Shown one piece after another: positions 53,039 to 62,373 of a DNA stretch of 64,000 nt. The notes under the pieces were generated by a model. It searched no databases. It had not been told where the DNA came from and saw only the letters and a program-made list of their open reading frames with translations. Each line of letters begins with the position of its first letter. Position 1 is the first letter of the stretch. Made by a program: the position numbers and the translations under genes. The stretch comes from Jiangella muralis (lineage in GTDB: Bacteria; Actinomycetota; Actinomycetes; Jiangellales; Jiangellaceae), in assembly GCF_001270745.1 (NCBI RefSeq), contig NZ_KQ434758.1, positions 1 through 64,000 of the forward strand. Reading direction: 5' to 3'.

Positions 53039-54507
53039 GCGCGACGACGTACAACGTTCGGATTCGGAAGACCAAGATCTACAAGGGTGCGCGGGTCACG
53101 ACGTACTACGTGCGCTGGGCCGTCGACGGACGTGACGTCAAAGAGCCGTTCCGCACCGCGGCACAGGCGGAGAGCTTCCGTTCTGACCTGATGGTGGCTG
53201 CCCGCAAGGGTGAGGCGTTCTATGTCGATTCCGGCCTCCCGGTGTCTATGAAGCGTGCGGAGGCGACCATGTCCTGGTACCAGCTCGCCTGCGACTACGT
53301 CGACGCCAAGTGGCCCAGATGCGCGGCGACCACACGCCGCACGATCGCCGAGGCGCTCACCGCAGCGACATGTCTGATGTTCACCAACGAACGCGGCATC
53401 CCCGACGGCGTCCAACTGCGGGCGGCGCTGAAACGGTGGGCCTTCAACACCAACCGCCGCGACGACCCGAACCAGCCCGCTTGGGTGAGCGATGCCCTGC
53501 GCTGGTCGGCCAGCCACAGCAGGCCAGCCTCCGCCCTCGCCGACACCGACGTGCTGCGCCAGCTTCTCGACGGGCTCGGGGTCCGCCTCGATGGCGGCGC
53601 CCGCGCGCCCAGCGTCACATCACGCTGGCGGAAGATCCTCTACAACCTGGCCGAGTATGCGATCGAGCGGAAGGTGCTCGTGGCAAATCCGCTTCCCACC
53701 GTGAAGCAGCCGGCGCAGCGCATCGCCGAGGTCGACCGGCGCAGCGTTGCCAACCCGACCCAGGCACGCGATCTGCTCACCGCCGTCGCCGCCCAGGGCA
53801 CCACCGGGCCGCGGCTCGAGGCCTACTTCGGCTGCCTGTACTACGCAGCCATGCGCCCTGAAGAAGCCGCCGACCTACGCCGCGACAATCTCGACCTCCC
53901 CGACCAGGGCTGGGGCTGGATCTACCTGGAAGCGGCCAAGCCCCACGCCGGTGGCGAATGGACAAACACCGGCAGAGCACGCGACGAGCGACCACTCAAA
54001 CAGCGCGGGATCGGCGAGGTCCGCAAGGTTCCGTCGCCACCGGAACTCACCGCGCTGCTGCATCACCATCTCGATACCTTCGGGACCACACGCGACGGAC
54101 GCCTGTTCGTCGGTGAACGCAGCACCGACCACCTGCCCGCGTTCACCGTGTTCCGCGTCTGGAACCGCGCCCGCGAGGCAGTCTTCGGCGCCGACGCGAA
54201 AAGCCTGCTTGTTGCGCTGCGCCCCTACGACCTTCGCCACGCGGCCGTCTCCACCTGGCTCAACTCCGGCGTCCCGCCCACCAAGGTCGCAACCTGGGCG
54301 GGGCACTCCGTGGACGTCCTGCTCAAGATCTACGCCAAGTGCATCGACGGCGATGACGAGCGGCACCGCACGATGATCGAGCATGCTCTCCAGCGGCCGG
54401 GACCGGCCGCAAAACTTGGCCACGTATTTGCCAAGAACACCCGTAGAGAGCCGCCCAGAGCCGTCGATGACCGGACAGACAGAAACGACCCCTCACCTAC
54501 GTTCTAG
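53035..54507 (+). CDS. int: Tyrosine recombinase (integrase)
   Basis: The product is 490 residues starting at TTG 53035, which overlaps the xis stop (TTGA) and follows AGGAG. The N-terminal part has the AP2-like/core-binding region; the catalytic domain shows Arg274 (AAMRPEEAADL), Arg401 in RPYDLRH where the usual first His is Tyr398, His424 (WAGHS) and Tyr433 (IYAKC) as nucleophile. It ends beside tRNA-Glu, the likely attachment site, so it should move the region to its left. The stop codon lies in the loop of a strong hairpin. Confidence 0.92.
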   Translation: MSATTYNVRIRKTKIYKGARVTTYYVRWAVDGRDVKEPFRTAAQAESFRSDLMVAARKGEAFYVDSGLPVSMKRAEATMSWYQLACDYVDAKWPRCAATTRRTIAEALTAATCLMFTNERGIPDGVQLRAALKRWAFNTNRRDDPNQPAWVSDALRWSASHSRPASALADTDVLRQLLDGLGVRLDGGARAPSVTSRWRKILYNLAEYAIERKVLVANPLPTVKQPAQRIAEVDRRSVANPTQARDLLTAVAAQGTTGPRLEAYFGCLYYAAMRPEEAADLRRDNLDLPDQGWGWIYLEAAKPHAGGEWTNTGRARDERPLKQRGIGEVRKVPSPPELTALLHHHLDTFGTTRDGRLFVGERSTDHLPAFTVFRVWNRAREAVFGADAKSLLVALRPYDLRHAAVSTWLNSGVPPTKVATWAGHSVDVLLKIYAKCIDGDDERHRTMIEHALQRPGPAAKLGHVFAKNTRREPPRAVDDRTDRNDPSPTF

Positions 54508-54524
54508 CAGGTGAGGGGCCGTTT
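54483..54524. terminator. Strong hairpin at the end of the integrase gene
   Basis: CCCCTCACCT (54489-54498) and AGGTGAGGGG (54509-54518) form a perfect 10-bp stem. After one A-C mismatch it is extended by AAACG/CGTTT. The integrase TAG (54505-54507) is in the loop. It is a good terminator candidate, and it may also protect the tRNA gene from transcription running into it. Confidence 0.75.
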
Positions 54525-54532
54525 CCTCAGAG

Positions 54533-54605
54533 TAGCCCCGACGGGATTCGAACCCGCGCTACCGCCTTGAGAGGGCGGCGTGCTAGGCCGCTACACAACG
54601 GGGCC
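54533..54605 (-). tRNA. tRNA-Glu (anticodon CTC)
   Basis: The 73-base cloverleaf has acceptor GGCCCCG/CGGGGCT, D-stem GTG/CAC, anticodon stem CCGCC/GGCGG with loop CTCTCAA, and T-loop TTCGAAT. No CCA is encoded. Its 3' end faces the integrase gene, so it is the probable attachment site of the island. Confidence 0.93.
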
Positions 54606-54693
54606 GTTGCGACCGAGGTCGCGAGGTGAAACTTTACCCGAGCCTTGCTCCGACTCCAAACCGGCTGGAGATCGTCGCGGGCCGTGCTGGGCG

Positions 54694-54765
54694 CTGGGGT
54701 ACCAGGACTCGAACCTAGACTAACTGAACCAGAATCAGTCGTGCTGCCAATTACACCATACCCCA
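54694..54765 (-). tRNA. tRNA-Gln (anticodon CTG)
   Basis: The 72-base cloverleaf has acceptor TGGGGTA/TACCCCA, anticodon loop TTCTGGT on stem ACTGA/TCAGT, T-loop TTCGAGT and discriminator G. It lies just downstream of gltX and upstream of tRNA-Glu on the same strand. Confidence 0.93.
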
Positions 54766-54913
54766 CTGGATCGGGCGGGTTTCCCGCTCGACCGCCCGGT
54801 AAGGATAGCGGTCGGAGGGGGTCCGATCCAAACCGGCTGGACGGCCGCGCCGCAGCTCAGCGAGACGTGGGGAACATCACCACGAAACGGGCGACGACGC
54901 GGGCCGGGGCCGG

Positions 54914-56443
54914 TCAGCCGACCCGGGTGAGGGCGGCATCGAGGCGGGCGAGGGTGCGGTCGCGGCCGAGCAGTTCCAGCGACTCGAACAGTGGCGGCGA
55001 CACCCGGCGCCCGGTGACGGCGACGCGGACGGGGCCGAAGGCGTGCTTCGGCTTGAGGCCCAGACCGTCGACCAGTGCCGAGCGCAGACCCGCCTCGATC
55101 GTCTCCGTCGACCACTTCTCCAGCGATGCCAGCCGGTCCCGCGCGGCGAGCAGCACCGGCCGCGCGTCCTCCGTCAGGACCTTCGCGACGGCGTCGTCGT
55201 CGAAGGTGACGGGGCCGGGGGCGAACAGGAAGCCGAGCATGCCGACCGCCTCGTCGAGCACCGTCATGCGCTCCTGGACGAGCGGAGTGGCGGCGCGCAG
55301 CAGCTCCAGCGACGACTCCGGGACGACGGCGGGCAGCACCCCCGCCGCCTGCAGGTACGGCACCATCCGCTCGGCAAGATCATCGGACGGCAGCCGGCGC
55401 AGCCAGACGCCGTTGATGGCCTCGGCCTTCTTGAGGTCGAACCGGGCCGACGCGGAGTTGACCCGGGTGACGTCGAAGGCGGCGGCCATCTCGTCCATCG
55501 AGAAGACCTCGACGTCGTCGCCGATGGACCAGCCGAGCAGGGCGAGGTAGTTGAGCAGGCCCTCGGGCAGGAAGCCGCGGTCGCGGTAGAGCTGCAGCGA
55601 CGACTCGGGGTCACGCTTGGACAGCTTGCGGTTGCCCTCGCCGGTGACCAGTGGCAGGTGCCCGAACCGCGGCAGCGGCCCCGACGCGAACCCGATGTCG
55701 CGCAGCGCCTGGTGCAGGACGAGCTGGCGCGGCGTCGACGAGAGCAGGTCCTCGCCGCGCAGCACGTGCGTGATCCCCATCAGCGCGTCGTCGGTCGGGT
55801 TGACCAGCGGGTAGAGCGGCTGGCCGTTGGCGCGGACGATGACGTAGTCGAACAGGTTGAACCGGTCGACGGTGATCTCGCCGCGGATGAGGTCGACGAA
55901 CGTGACGTCCTGGTCGGGCATGCGCAGCCGGAGGACGGGCTTGCGGCCCTCGTCGACGAACGCGGCGAGCTCGGCGGCCGAGAGCGACCGGCACTTGCCG
56001 TCGTACCCGCTCGGCTTCCCGGCCGCACGGGCCGCCTCGCGCCGCTCGTCCAGCTCCTCCGGCGTGCAGTAGCAGTGGTACGCGTGACCGGACTCCAGCA
56101 GCCGCGCCGCGGCGTCGGCGTAGAGGTCGTGCCGCTGCGACTGCCGGTACGGCGCGTACGGGCCGCCGATGTCGGGCCCCTCGTCCCAGTGCAGCCCGAG
56201 CCAGCGCAGCGCCTCGAGCATCGCCTCGTACGACTCCTCGCTGTCGCGCGCGGCGTCGGTGTCCTCGATGCGGAACACGAACGTGCCGCCGAAGTGGCGC
56301 GAGAACGCCGAGTTGTAGAGGGCGGTGCGGATCACCCCCACGTGCGGGTTGCCGGTGGGCGACGGGGAGTAGCGCACGCGGACGTCGGCGGGCGCGACGT
56401 CACCGAGCACCAGAGCGTCCGACGAGCCGGAGCCGTCAGTCAC
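54914..56443 (-). CDS. gltX: Glutamyl-tRNA synthetase
   Basis: The 509-residue product has the normal length for the bacterial enzyme. Class I signatures: [13 protein letters not shown] with HVGV at 34-37 (the HIGH motif) and KLSKR at 273-277 (the KMSKS motif), plus FRIEDTD and LRGEDLL. It charges tRNA-Glu, and in actinobacteria often also tRNA-Gln for later amidation by GatCAB. The tRNA genes for Glu and Gln lie immediately downstream on the same strand, a common arrangement. Confidence 0.97.
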   Translation of the reverse strand: MTDGSGSSDALVLGDVAPADVRVRYSPSPTGNPHVGVIRTALYNSAFSRHFGGTFVFRIEDTDAARDSEESYEAMLEALRWLGLHWDEGPDIGGPYAPYRQSQRHDLYADAAARLLESGHAYHCYCTPEELDERREAARAAGKPSGYDGKCRSLSAAELAAFVDEGRKPVLRLRMPDQDVTFVDLIRGEITVDRFNLFDYVIVRANGQPLYPLVNPTDDALMGITHVLRGEDLLSSTPRQLVLHQALRDIGFASGPLPRFGHLPLVTGEGNRKLSKRDPESSLQLYRDRGFLPEGLLNYLALLGWSIGDDVEVFSMDEMAAAFDVTRVNSASARFDLKKAEAINGVWLRRLPSDDLAERMVPYLQAAGVLPAVVPESSLELLRAATPLVQERMTVLDEAVGMLGFLFAPGPVTFDDDAVAKVLTEDARPVLLAARDRLASLEKWSTETIEAGLRSALVDGLGLKPKHAFGPVRVAVTGRRVSPPLFESLELLGRDRTLARLDAALTRVG

Positions 56444-56496
56444 AGCAGATCACCTTGAGTTCTCAGTCAGAAGGTCGGATGGACGGCAGGCTACCG

Positions 56497-57279
56497 TCAG
56501 TCGGCGGCGACGACGGGGTTGGCGAGCACGCCGATCCCCTCGACGGTGACGGCGACGTGGTCGCCCGCCGTGATCGGCCCGACGCCGGCGGGCGTGCCGG
56601 TGAGGATGACGTCGCCGGGCAGCAGCGTGAACGCCGCGCTGATGTACTCGACGAGGGTCGCGACGTCGAAGATCAGCTGCGACGTGCGGCCGGCCTGCCG
56701 CTCCTCGCCGCCGACGCGGCAGCGCACCGCGAGGTCGGCGGGGTCGAGGTCGGTCTCGATCCAGGGGCCGAGCGGGCAGAACGTGTCGAAGCCCTTGGCC
56801 CGGGCCCACTGGTTGTCCGTCTTCTGCAGGTCGCGCGCGGTGACGTCGTTGCCGCAGGTGTAGCCGAAGATCACCTCGGACACGCGGTCGCGCGGCACCG
56901 ACTTGGCGATGCGCCCGATGACGACGGCCAGCTCGGCCTCGTGGTGCACGTTGCCCGACTGCGGCGGCAGCACGATCGGCTCGTCCGGCCCGATGACGGA
57001 CGTGTTCGGCTTGAGGAACAGCAGCGGTTCCGTGGGCAGCGGGTTGGACATCTCGGCGGCGTGGTCGGCGTAGTTGCGCCCGACGCCGATGACCTTGCTG
57101 CGCGGGATGACCGGCGCCAGCAGCCGCACGTCCTCGAGCGCCAGCTTCTCGCCGGTCAGCTGCGGCGTCCGGTAGAGCGGGTCGCCTTCGAGGACCGCGA
57201 TGACGGTCGCTCCGCTGTCGTCCTGTCCCACCGCTCCGAAGCGTGGGTCGTCCCCCGTCGTGAACCTCGCGATACGCAC
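56497..57279 (-). CDS. Fumarylacetoacetate hydrolase family protein
   Basis: The product is 260 residues from GTG 57279. The family core is clear: KVIGVGRNYADHAAEM, then EPLLFLKPNTSVIGPDEPIV, HHEAELAVVIGR with the metal-binding Glu-x-Glu type site, YTCGNDVTARDLQ, and the late GDVILTGTPAGVGP. Members cleave or isomerise acylpyruvates and related diketo acids. It is 53 bases upstream of gltX on the same strand and divergent from the TRAP transporter, which may import its substrate or a related acid. Confidence 0.92.
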   Translation of the reverse strand: MRIARFTTGDDPRFGAVGQDDSGATVIAVLEGDPLYRTPQLTGEKLALEDVRLLAPVIPRSKVIGVGRNYADHAAEMSNPLPTEPLLFLKPNTSVIGPDEPIVLPPQSGNVHHEAELAVVIGRIAKSVPRDRVSEVIFGYTCGNDVTARDLQKTDNQWARAKGFDTFCPLGPWIETDLDPADLAVRCRVGGEERQAGRTSQLIFDVATLVEYISAAFTLLPGDVILTGTPAGVGPITAGDHVAVTVEGIGVLANPVVAAD

Positions 57280-57308
57280 GTGGGTGAGGGTATCTCGCCG
57301 GGAGAATC

Positions 57309-57342
57309 ACCCTAGCCATGAACGGTGCGTCACACCTAGGGT
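57309..57342. promoter_or_regulatory. Inverted repeat in the divergent FAH-TRAP promoter region
   Basis: ACCCTAG (57309-57315) and CTAGGGT (57336-57342) are perfect 7-bp arms with 20 bases between, in the 71-base gap between the divergent starts at 57279 and 57351. It could be an operator shared by both genes. Confidence 0.4.
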
Positions 57343-57350
57343 CATGATGC

Positions 57351-59432
57351 ATGACCGACGCCTCGACGACGCGGCACGCCAGCGGTGAAGGTGCGGACGT
57401 CGGCGAGCTGGTGGCGCGCTACGACGAGGAACTGCCGGCCCGCCGGTTGTCCGGCCGCGTGGCCCAGGCCGTCGGCGTCGCCTGCTTCGCCGTCGCCGTG
57501 TTCGTGCTGCGCCAGGTGTTCTGGCCGCTCAGCGCCGGCAACCAGTACTACCTGATGCTGTTCCTGGCGTTCGTGCTGCCGCTGGTCTTCCTCTGCTATC
57601 GCGGGGTGACGACGCGCGCGCGGGCCGAGCTCGCCAGCCCACTGGAGCAGCGCGCCGACAACCCCGGCCCGCTGGACTGGGCGCTGGCGGCGATCGCCCT
57701 GGTGGCCTGCCTGTACCCGGTGCTGCCGGTGACGCTGGGCGACTCCGGCGGCGGCTTCGACGCGTTCCTGGACCGGCAGGGCTCGCTGACCGGCCTGGAC
57801 GTCGCCATGGGCGCGATCGTGCTGGTGCTGGTGATCGAGGCGACGCGGCGGACGACCGGCTGGGTGCTGCCGATCGTGTGCGTCGCGTTCCTGGCGTACG
57901 CGTACTACGGCGGCTTCCTGCCGCAGTCGTGGCCGGGCGCGCACGCCGGCATCGACATCGACCAGATCGTCAACGCGCTGTACAACGACCCCAGCGGTTT
58001 CTACGGCATCCCGCTCGACGTCTGCGCCACGTACATCGTGCTGTTCACGATCTACGGCGCCGTGCTCGACCGGACCGGCGCGGGCCGCTTCTTCATCGAC
58101 CTCAGCTTCGCGATCTTCCGCCGGTCGCGGACGGCGCCGGGGCGGACGGTGGCGCTGTCGGGCTTCCTGCTGGGCACGGTGTCCGGGTCGGGGACGGCGA
58201 CGGCGGTCGGCCTCGGCGCGGTGACGTGGCCGGTGCTGCGCAAGGCCGGCTATCCGCGCGAGAACGCCGGCGGCATGCTGGCGGCGTCGGGCATCGGCGC
58301 CATCCTGTCGCCGCCGACGCTGGGGGCGGCGGCGTTCATCATCGCCGAGTACCTGGGCGTCTCGTACCTGGACGTGCTGGTGTGGGCGCTGGTGCCGACG
58401 CTGCTCTACTACCTGGGCATCGTGCTGGCGATCGAGATCGACGCGCGCAAGGCCGGCGTCGACGCCGTCGAGGTGGAGCGGAAGAACCCGTGGCGACTGC
58501 TGGCGCGGTCCGGCTACCACTTCCTGTCCCTCGGCGTCATCGTCGTGTTCCTGGCGGCCGGGCTGACGCCGTTCCGCGCGGTGGTCTTCGCGACCGCCGT
58601 CGCCCTCGGGTTCGGCGTGATCGACGCTGTCGTGCGTCGGCGCGGCCGCGACTGGGCCGGCGTCGCGACGGAGACCGCGCGGGTCGTCTACCTGTCGCTG
58701 TCCGACGGGGTGCGCTCGGTGCTGCCGGTGGCCGCGGTGTGCGCGGCCGCCGGGATCATCGTCTCGACGATCACCAAGACCGGCCTCGGCCAGGTGCTGT
58801 CCGACCTGCTCATCGACACCGCGTCGGCGGTCTCCGACAACGCCACCGTCGTGCTGGTGCTGAGCGCGGTGCTGGCCGCGGTCGCGATCCTGGTACTCGG
58901 GCTGGCGGTGCCGGTGACGGCGTCGTTCATCATCAGCTGGGTGGTCATCGGCCCGGCGCTGCTCGACCTCGACGTGCCCGCGCCGGCGGTCGCGATGTTC
59001 ATCTTCTACTTCTCCGTGCTGTCCGAGGTGTCGCCGCCGACGGCGCTCGCGGCGGTCGCGTCGGCGGCGATCACCGGCGGCCGGGTCATCGCGACGATGT
59101 GGCAGGCGTGCAAGTACGCGCTGCCGGCGTTCCTGGTGCCGCTGGCGTTCGTGCTGACGGACAACGGCTCGGCGCTGCTGCTGGAGCGCCCGGCCGGCGA
59201 CGTCGCCTGGACCGTCGCCGTCTCGGCGGTCGCCGTCGCCGCACTGGCCGCGGCCGCCGGCGGCTGGATCGTCCGCCGCGCCGGTCCGGCCGAGCGCACG
59301 CTCTGCGCCGTCGCCGCCTGCCTGCTGCTGTACCTGCAGCCGCTGTCCATCGCGCTCGGCGCCGGTGTGCTGGCCGCCGCCGTCGTCGTACACCTCACCA
59401 CGTCGTCAACCCGAGAGGAAGCGCCGACATGA
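57351..59432 (+). CDS. TRAP transporter fused permease (TAXI type)
   Basis: The 693-residue product contains many membrane helices. The small (DctQ-like) and large (DctM-like) subunits are fused, as in the TAXI group: the N-terminal helices to about 140, then ALYNDPSGFYGIPLDVCATY, SGFLLGTVSGSGTATAVGLG, KAGYPRENAGGMLAASGIGA and SVLSEVSPPTALAAVASAAI. It imports organic acids with a sodium or proton gradient together with the binding protein encoded next; the genes overlap (ATGA). The substrate is unknown. Confidence 0.93.
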   Translation: MTDASTTRHASGEGADVGELVARYDEELPARRLSGRVAQAVGVACFAVAVFVLRQVFWPLSAGNQYYLMLFLAFVLPLVFLCYRGVTTRARAELASPLEQRADNPGPLDWALAAIALVACLYPVLPVTLGDSGGGFDAFLDRQGSLTGLDVAMGAIVLVLVIEATRRTTGWVLPIVCVAFLAYAYYGGFLPQSWPGAHAGIDIDQIVNALYNDPSGFYGIPLDVCATYIVLFTIYGAVLDRTGAGRFFIDLSFAIFRRSRTAPGRTVALSGFLLGTVSGSGTATAVGLGAVTWPVLRKAGYPRENAGGMLAASGIGAILSPPTLGAAAFIIAEYLGVSYLDVLVWALVPTLLYYLGIVLAIEIDARKAGVDAVEVERKNPWRLLARSGYHFLSLGVIVVFLAAGLTPFRAVVFATAVALGFGVIDAVVRRRGRDWAGVATETARVVYLSLSDGVRSVLPVAAVCAAAGIIVSTITKTGLGQVLSDLLIDTASAVSDNATVVLVLSAVLAAVAILVLGLAVPVTASFIISWVVIGPALLDLDVPAPAVAMFIFYFSVLSEVSPPTALAAVASAAITGGRVIATMWQACKYALPAFLVPLAFVLTDNGSALLLERPAGDVAWTVAVSAVAVAALAAAAGGWIVRRAGPAERTLCAVAACLLLYLQPLSIALGAGVLAAAVVVHLTTSSTREEAPT

Positions 59433-60430
59433 GAACTCGCGTCGCCACCCGCCTGACGGTGGCCGTACTCGCGACCGGCCTCGCCGTGTCCGCCTGCGGC
59501 GGCCGGCAGAGCACCGAACCCAGCGATGAGGGCGGCGGCGACGCGGGCGCGTGCGAGGCCGGCTCGGGCCGGATGACCATCGCGACCGGCAACGCCACCG
59601 GCGTCTACTACGCGCTCGGCGGCGGCCTGGCGCAGCTGATCGGCGACGAGACCGACATCACCGCGACGGCGGCCGAGACCGGCGCGTCGGTGCAGAACAT
59701 CCAGCAGCTGGTGGCCGGCGACTACGACCTCGCCTTCTCGCTGGCCGACACCGCCGCCGACGCCGCCGAGGGGACCGCCGCGTTCGACGAGCCGCAGCCG
59801 GTGTCGGCGCTCGGGCGCATCTACCCCAACTACACGCAGGTGGTGGTGCGCGCCGACGCCGGGATCACGTCGATCGAGGACATGGCCGGCAAGACCATCT
59901 CGACCGGGTCGCCGAACTCCGGCACCGAGGTCATCGCGCACCGGCTGCTGGAGGCGGCCGGCCTGGACCCGGCGAGTGACGTGCAGGCGCAGCGGCTGGA
60001 CCTCACCAAGACCGTCGACGGCATGAAGGACGGCTCGATCGACGGGCTGGTGTGGTCCGGCGGCCTGCCGACCGCCGCGATGACCGACCTGTTCACGTCC
60101 CTCGGCGACGACGTGACGTTCATCGACATCACGCCGCAGCTGCCTGCGCTGCAGGAGTTGAACCCCGTCTACACCGAGGGCGAGATCCCGGCCGAGACGT
60201 ACGGGACGAACGCCGCGGTGCCGACGATCGTCGTGCCGAACGTGCTGCTGGTCCGCGACGACCTCGACGACGGGACGGCGTGCGCGCTGACCAAACTGGT
60301 CTACGAGAACGTGGCGGCGCTGACCCAGGTGCACGCGGCGGCCGCCGACATCGACGTCTCGCAGGCGACCGAGATCGACCCGATCCCGCTGCACCCGGGC
60401 GCGGAGCAGGCCATCGGCGAACTGGAGTGA
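59429..60430 (+). CDS. TAXI family TRAP transporter substrate-binding lipoprotein
   Basis: The product is 333 residues from ATG 59429, which overlaps the permease stop. A signal peptide with lipobox VSAC is followed by the TAXI-family pattern MTIATGNATGVYYALGGGLA, ETGASVQNIQQLVAGDYDLA, then ISTGSPNSGTEVIAHRLLEA and DGLVWSGGLP. It binds the solute outside the membrane for the fused permease. Some relatives bind glutamate or similar acids. Confidence 0.93.
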   Translation: MRTRVATRLTVAVLATGLAVSACGGRQSTEPSDEGGGDAGACEAGSGRMTIATGNATGVYYALGGGLAQLIGDETDITATAAETGASVQNIQQLVAGDYDLAFSLADTAADAAEGTAAFDEPQPVSALGRIYPNYTQVVVRADAGITSIEDMAGKTISTGSPNSGTEVIAHRLLEAAGLDPASDVQAQRLDLTKTVDGMKDGSIDGLVWSGGLPTAAMTDLFTSLGDDVTFIDITPQLPALQELNPVYTEGEIPAETYGTNAAVPTIVVPNVLLVRDDLDDGTACALTKLVYENVAALTQVHAAAADIDVSQATEIDPIPLHPGAEQAIGELE

Positions 60431-60447
60431 GTTCGTAGGCTGGGAGG

Positions 60448-61293
60448 GTGATCCTGGCCGAGGAGGAGTGGCGGGCGCGGCTGCTCGCCCACGAGGCGCG
60501 CGTCGACGCGCTGGTCGGGCCGCACCTGTCGCGGCGGCGGGCCGGGCGCACGCACCCCGTCCACGACTTCCTCTTCACCTACTACAGCTTCAAGCCGGCC
60601 CAGCTGCGCCGCTGGCACCCGGGCACGGGGGTCGTGCTGGCCGGGTCGCCGCCGCACGCGTCGTGGCCGGGGTACGAGGCGCGGCGTTCCGGCGTGGCCG
60701 TCGGCGCCGCCATGGTCGAGCGGCGGGCGTCCACCGTCGAGTGGGTGCGCGGGTTGCTGGCCGCCACGGCCTCGCGGCCCGCACACACCGGCTGCTTCGG
60801 GCTGCACGAGTGGGCCATGGTCTACCGGACGCAGCCCGGCGACGTCCGGCACGAGGCGTACCCGCTGCGCCTCGGCCACTCCGGCACGGACGAGGTGGTC
60901 GAGGCGCACCAGATCAGGTGCTCGCACTTCGACGCGTTCCGCTTCTTCACCGACGAGGCCCGGTCGCTCAATGCGCTGACGCCCACGCGCGAGCTGCAGC
61001 CGTCGCTGGAGCAGCCGGGCTGTCTGCACGCCGGCATGGACCTCTACAAGTGGGCCTACAAGCTGACGCCCTTGGTGCCGTCCGAGCTGGTCGTGGACGC
61101 GTTCGAGCTGGCGGGCGAGATCCGCGAGCTGGACATGCGCGCGTCGCCGTACGACCTGAGCGGGCTGGGCTACGAGCCGGTCCGCATCGAGACCACCGAG
61201 GGCAAGCGCGACTATGTCGAGCGGCAGCGCGCCTTCGCCGCCCGCGGCGCGACGCTGCGCGAGCGGCTGCTCGCCGTCACGGAACCCGGGTGA
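60448..61293 (+). CDS. 3-methyladenine DNA glycosylase-annotated family protein
   Basis: The product is 281 residues from GTG 60448, 17 bases after the TAXI gene and with GGGAGG just before. It starts LAEEEWRARLLAHEARVDAL, and contains HDFLFTYYSFKPAQLRRWHP, GCFGLHEWAMVYRTQPGDVR and HFDAFRFFTDEARSLN. The pattern matches a conserved actinobacterial family that carries the name 3-methyladenine DNA glycosylase; I know of no activity proof, and it lacks an obvious helix-hairpin-helix motif. Treat the name as a family label. Confidence 0.65.
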   Translation: MILAEEEWRARLLAHEARVDALVGPHLSRRRAGRTHPVHDFLFTYYSFKPAQLRRWHPGTGVVLAGSPPHASWPGYEARRSGVAVGAAMVERRASTVEWVRGLLAATASRPAHTGCFGLHEWAMVYRTQPGDVRHEAYPLRLGHSGTDEVVEAHQIRCSHFDAFRFFTDEARSLNALTPTRELQPSLEQPGCLHAGMDLYKWAYKLTPLVPSELVVDAFELAGEIRELDMRASPYDLSGLGYEPVRIETTEGKRDYVERQRAFAARGATLRERLLAVTEPG

Positions 61294-62323
61294 GCCAGTC
61301 GCCGGTGCCGAACTTCGAGACGACGAGGTCCTCGGCCAGCCACAGCGTCTTCTCGTCCAGCGCGTCGTCGGTGAGGCCGTAGCGGGCGCGGAAGGTGCCG
61401 ACCATGCGGTCGATGACGTCGGCGCGGGGCAGGCCGGTCTGCGACCGGAGCGGGTCGACCCGCTTGTTGGCGCTCTTCGTGCCCTTGTCGGACAGCTTCT
61501 CGCGGCCGATGCGCAGGACCTCGAGCATCTTCGCGGCGTCGATGTCGTAGGCCATGGTCACGTGGTGCAGGACGACGCCGCCGGCGAGGCGCTTCTGGGC
61601 GGCGCCGGCGATCTTGCCGGCCGGTGAGGTGATGTCGTTGATCGGCTGGTAGCTCGCCTCGATACCGAGGGCGCGCAGCGCCGCCACCACCCACTCGTCG
61701 AGGAAGGCGTAGGAGTCGACGAAGGAGAGGCCGGACACCAGCGACTCGGGCACGTACAGCGAGTAGGTGATGGTGTTGCCCGGCTCGACGAACATCGCGC
61801 CGCCGCCGGAGATGCGCCGCACCACGGTGACGTCGTGCCGCGCGGCGCCGTCGAGGTCGACCTCGTTGCGCAGCGACTGGAAGCTGCCGATGATCACCGC
61901 GTTCGACGACCACTCCCACACCCGCAGCGTCGGCGGCCGCTCCCCCGCGCCGACCTGCTCGGCCAGCACCTGGTCGAGCGCCATCTGCAGCGCCGGCGGC
62001 TGCGGGCCCTCGTGCAGGAAGTACCAGTCGTGGTCGGTCCAGGACGTCGCGCCGGTGAGGGCCCGGCGGACGGCCACGGCGACCGCCTCGGCGGAGAACC
62101 CGAGCATGACGACGCCGTCGAGGACACCGTCGACCCGCGCCGCCAGCTCCGCCGCGGACAGCGAGACCGGCGCCCCCACCAGCGCGGCATCGATGCGTTC
62201 CAGCGCGTCGTCGGGTTCGAGGAAGAAGTCGCCGCTGACGCGCGCGTGCCGGATGACGCCGTCGAGGACGTCGAGGTCGACGACGACCAGCTTGCCGCCC
62301 GGCACCTTGAACTCACCATGCAT
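61277..62323 (-). CDS. Lipoate-protein ligase-like protein with swapped domains
   Basis: The product is 348 residues from ATG 62323 (MHGEFKVPGGKLVVVDLDV). The small accessory domain usually at the C-terminus of LplA comes first (about 1-95). It is followed by the biotin/lipoate ligase catalytic fold (about 100-345) with NAVIIGSFQSLRNEVDLDGA, VVRRISGGGAMFVEPGNTIT and the lysine in SPAGKIAGAAQKRLAGGVVL. It should attach lipoate to dehydrogenase or GcvH proteins. The 3' end overlaps the gene at 60448-61293 by 17 bases. Confidence 0.85.
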   Translation of the reverse strand: MHGEFKVPGGKLVVVDLDVLDGVIRHARVSGDFFLEPDDALERIDAALVGAPVSLSAAELAARVDGVLDGVVMLGFSAEAVAVAVRRALTGATSWTDHDWYFLHEGPQPPALQMALDQVLAEQVGAGERPPTLRVWEWSSNAVIIGSFQSLRNEVDLDGAARHDVTVVRRISGGGAMFVEPGNTITYSLYVPESLVSGLSFVDSYAFLDEWVVAALRALGIEASYQPINDITSPAGKIAGAAQKRLAGGVVLHHVTMAYDIDAAKMLEVLRIGREKLSDKGTKSANKRVDPLRSQTGLPRADVIDRMVGTFRARYGLTDDALDEKTLWLAEDLVVSKFGTGDWLTRVP

Positions 62324-62373
62324 GATCGTGACAACCGCCCCGGCCACGGGGCTGTTCCCGCTACGCTCCGACC

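Noticed and set aside
52829-54507. Complete prophage
   Set aside because: Only int and xis are present; no capsid, portal, terminase, tail or lysis genes were seen in the window.
54533-54605. Direct repeat of the tRNA-Glu 3' end inside the window
   Set aside because: No second copy was noticed on reading; a computed search is needed to exclude it.
55043-56458. Plus-strand frame opposite gltX
   Set aside because: Antisense shadow of a highly conserved gene.
57342-59393. 683-codon minus-strand frame opposite the TRAP permease
   Set aside because: Arg/Asp/His/Gln-rich low-complexity product, no start site, antisense to a clear transporter gene.
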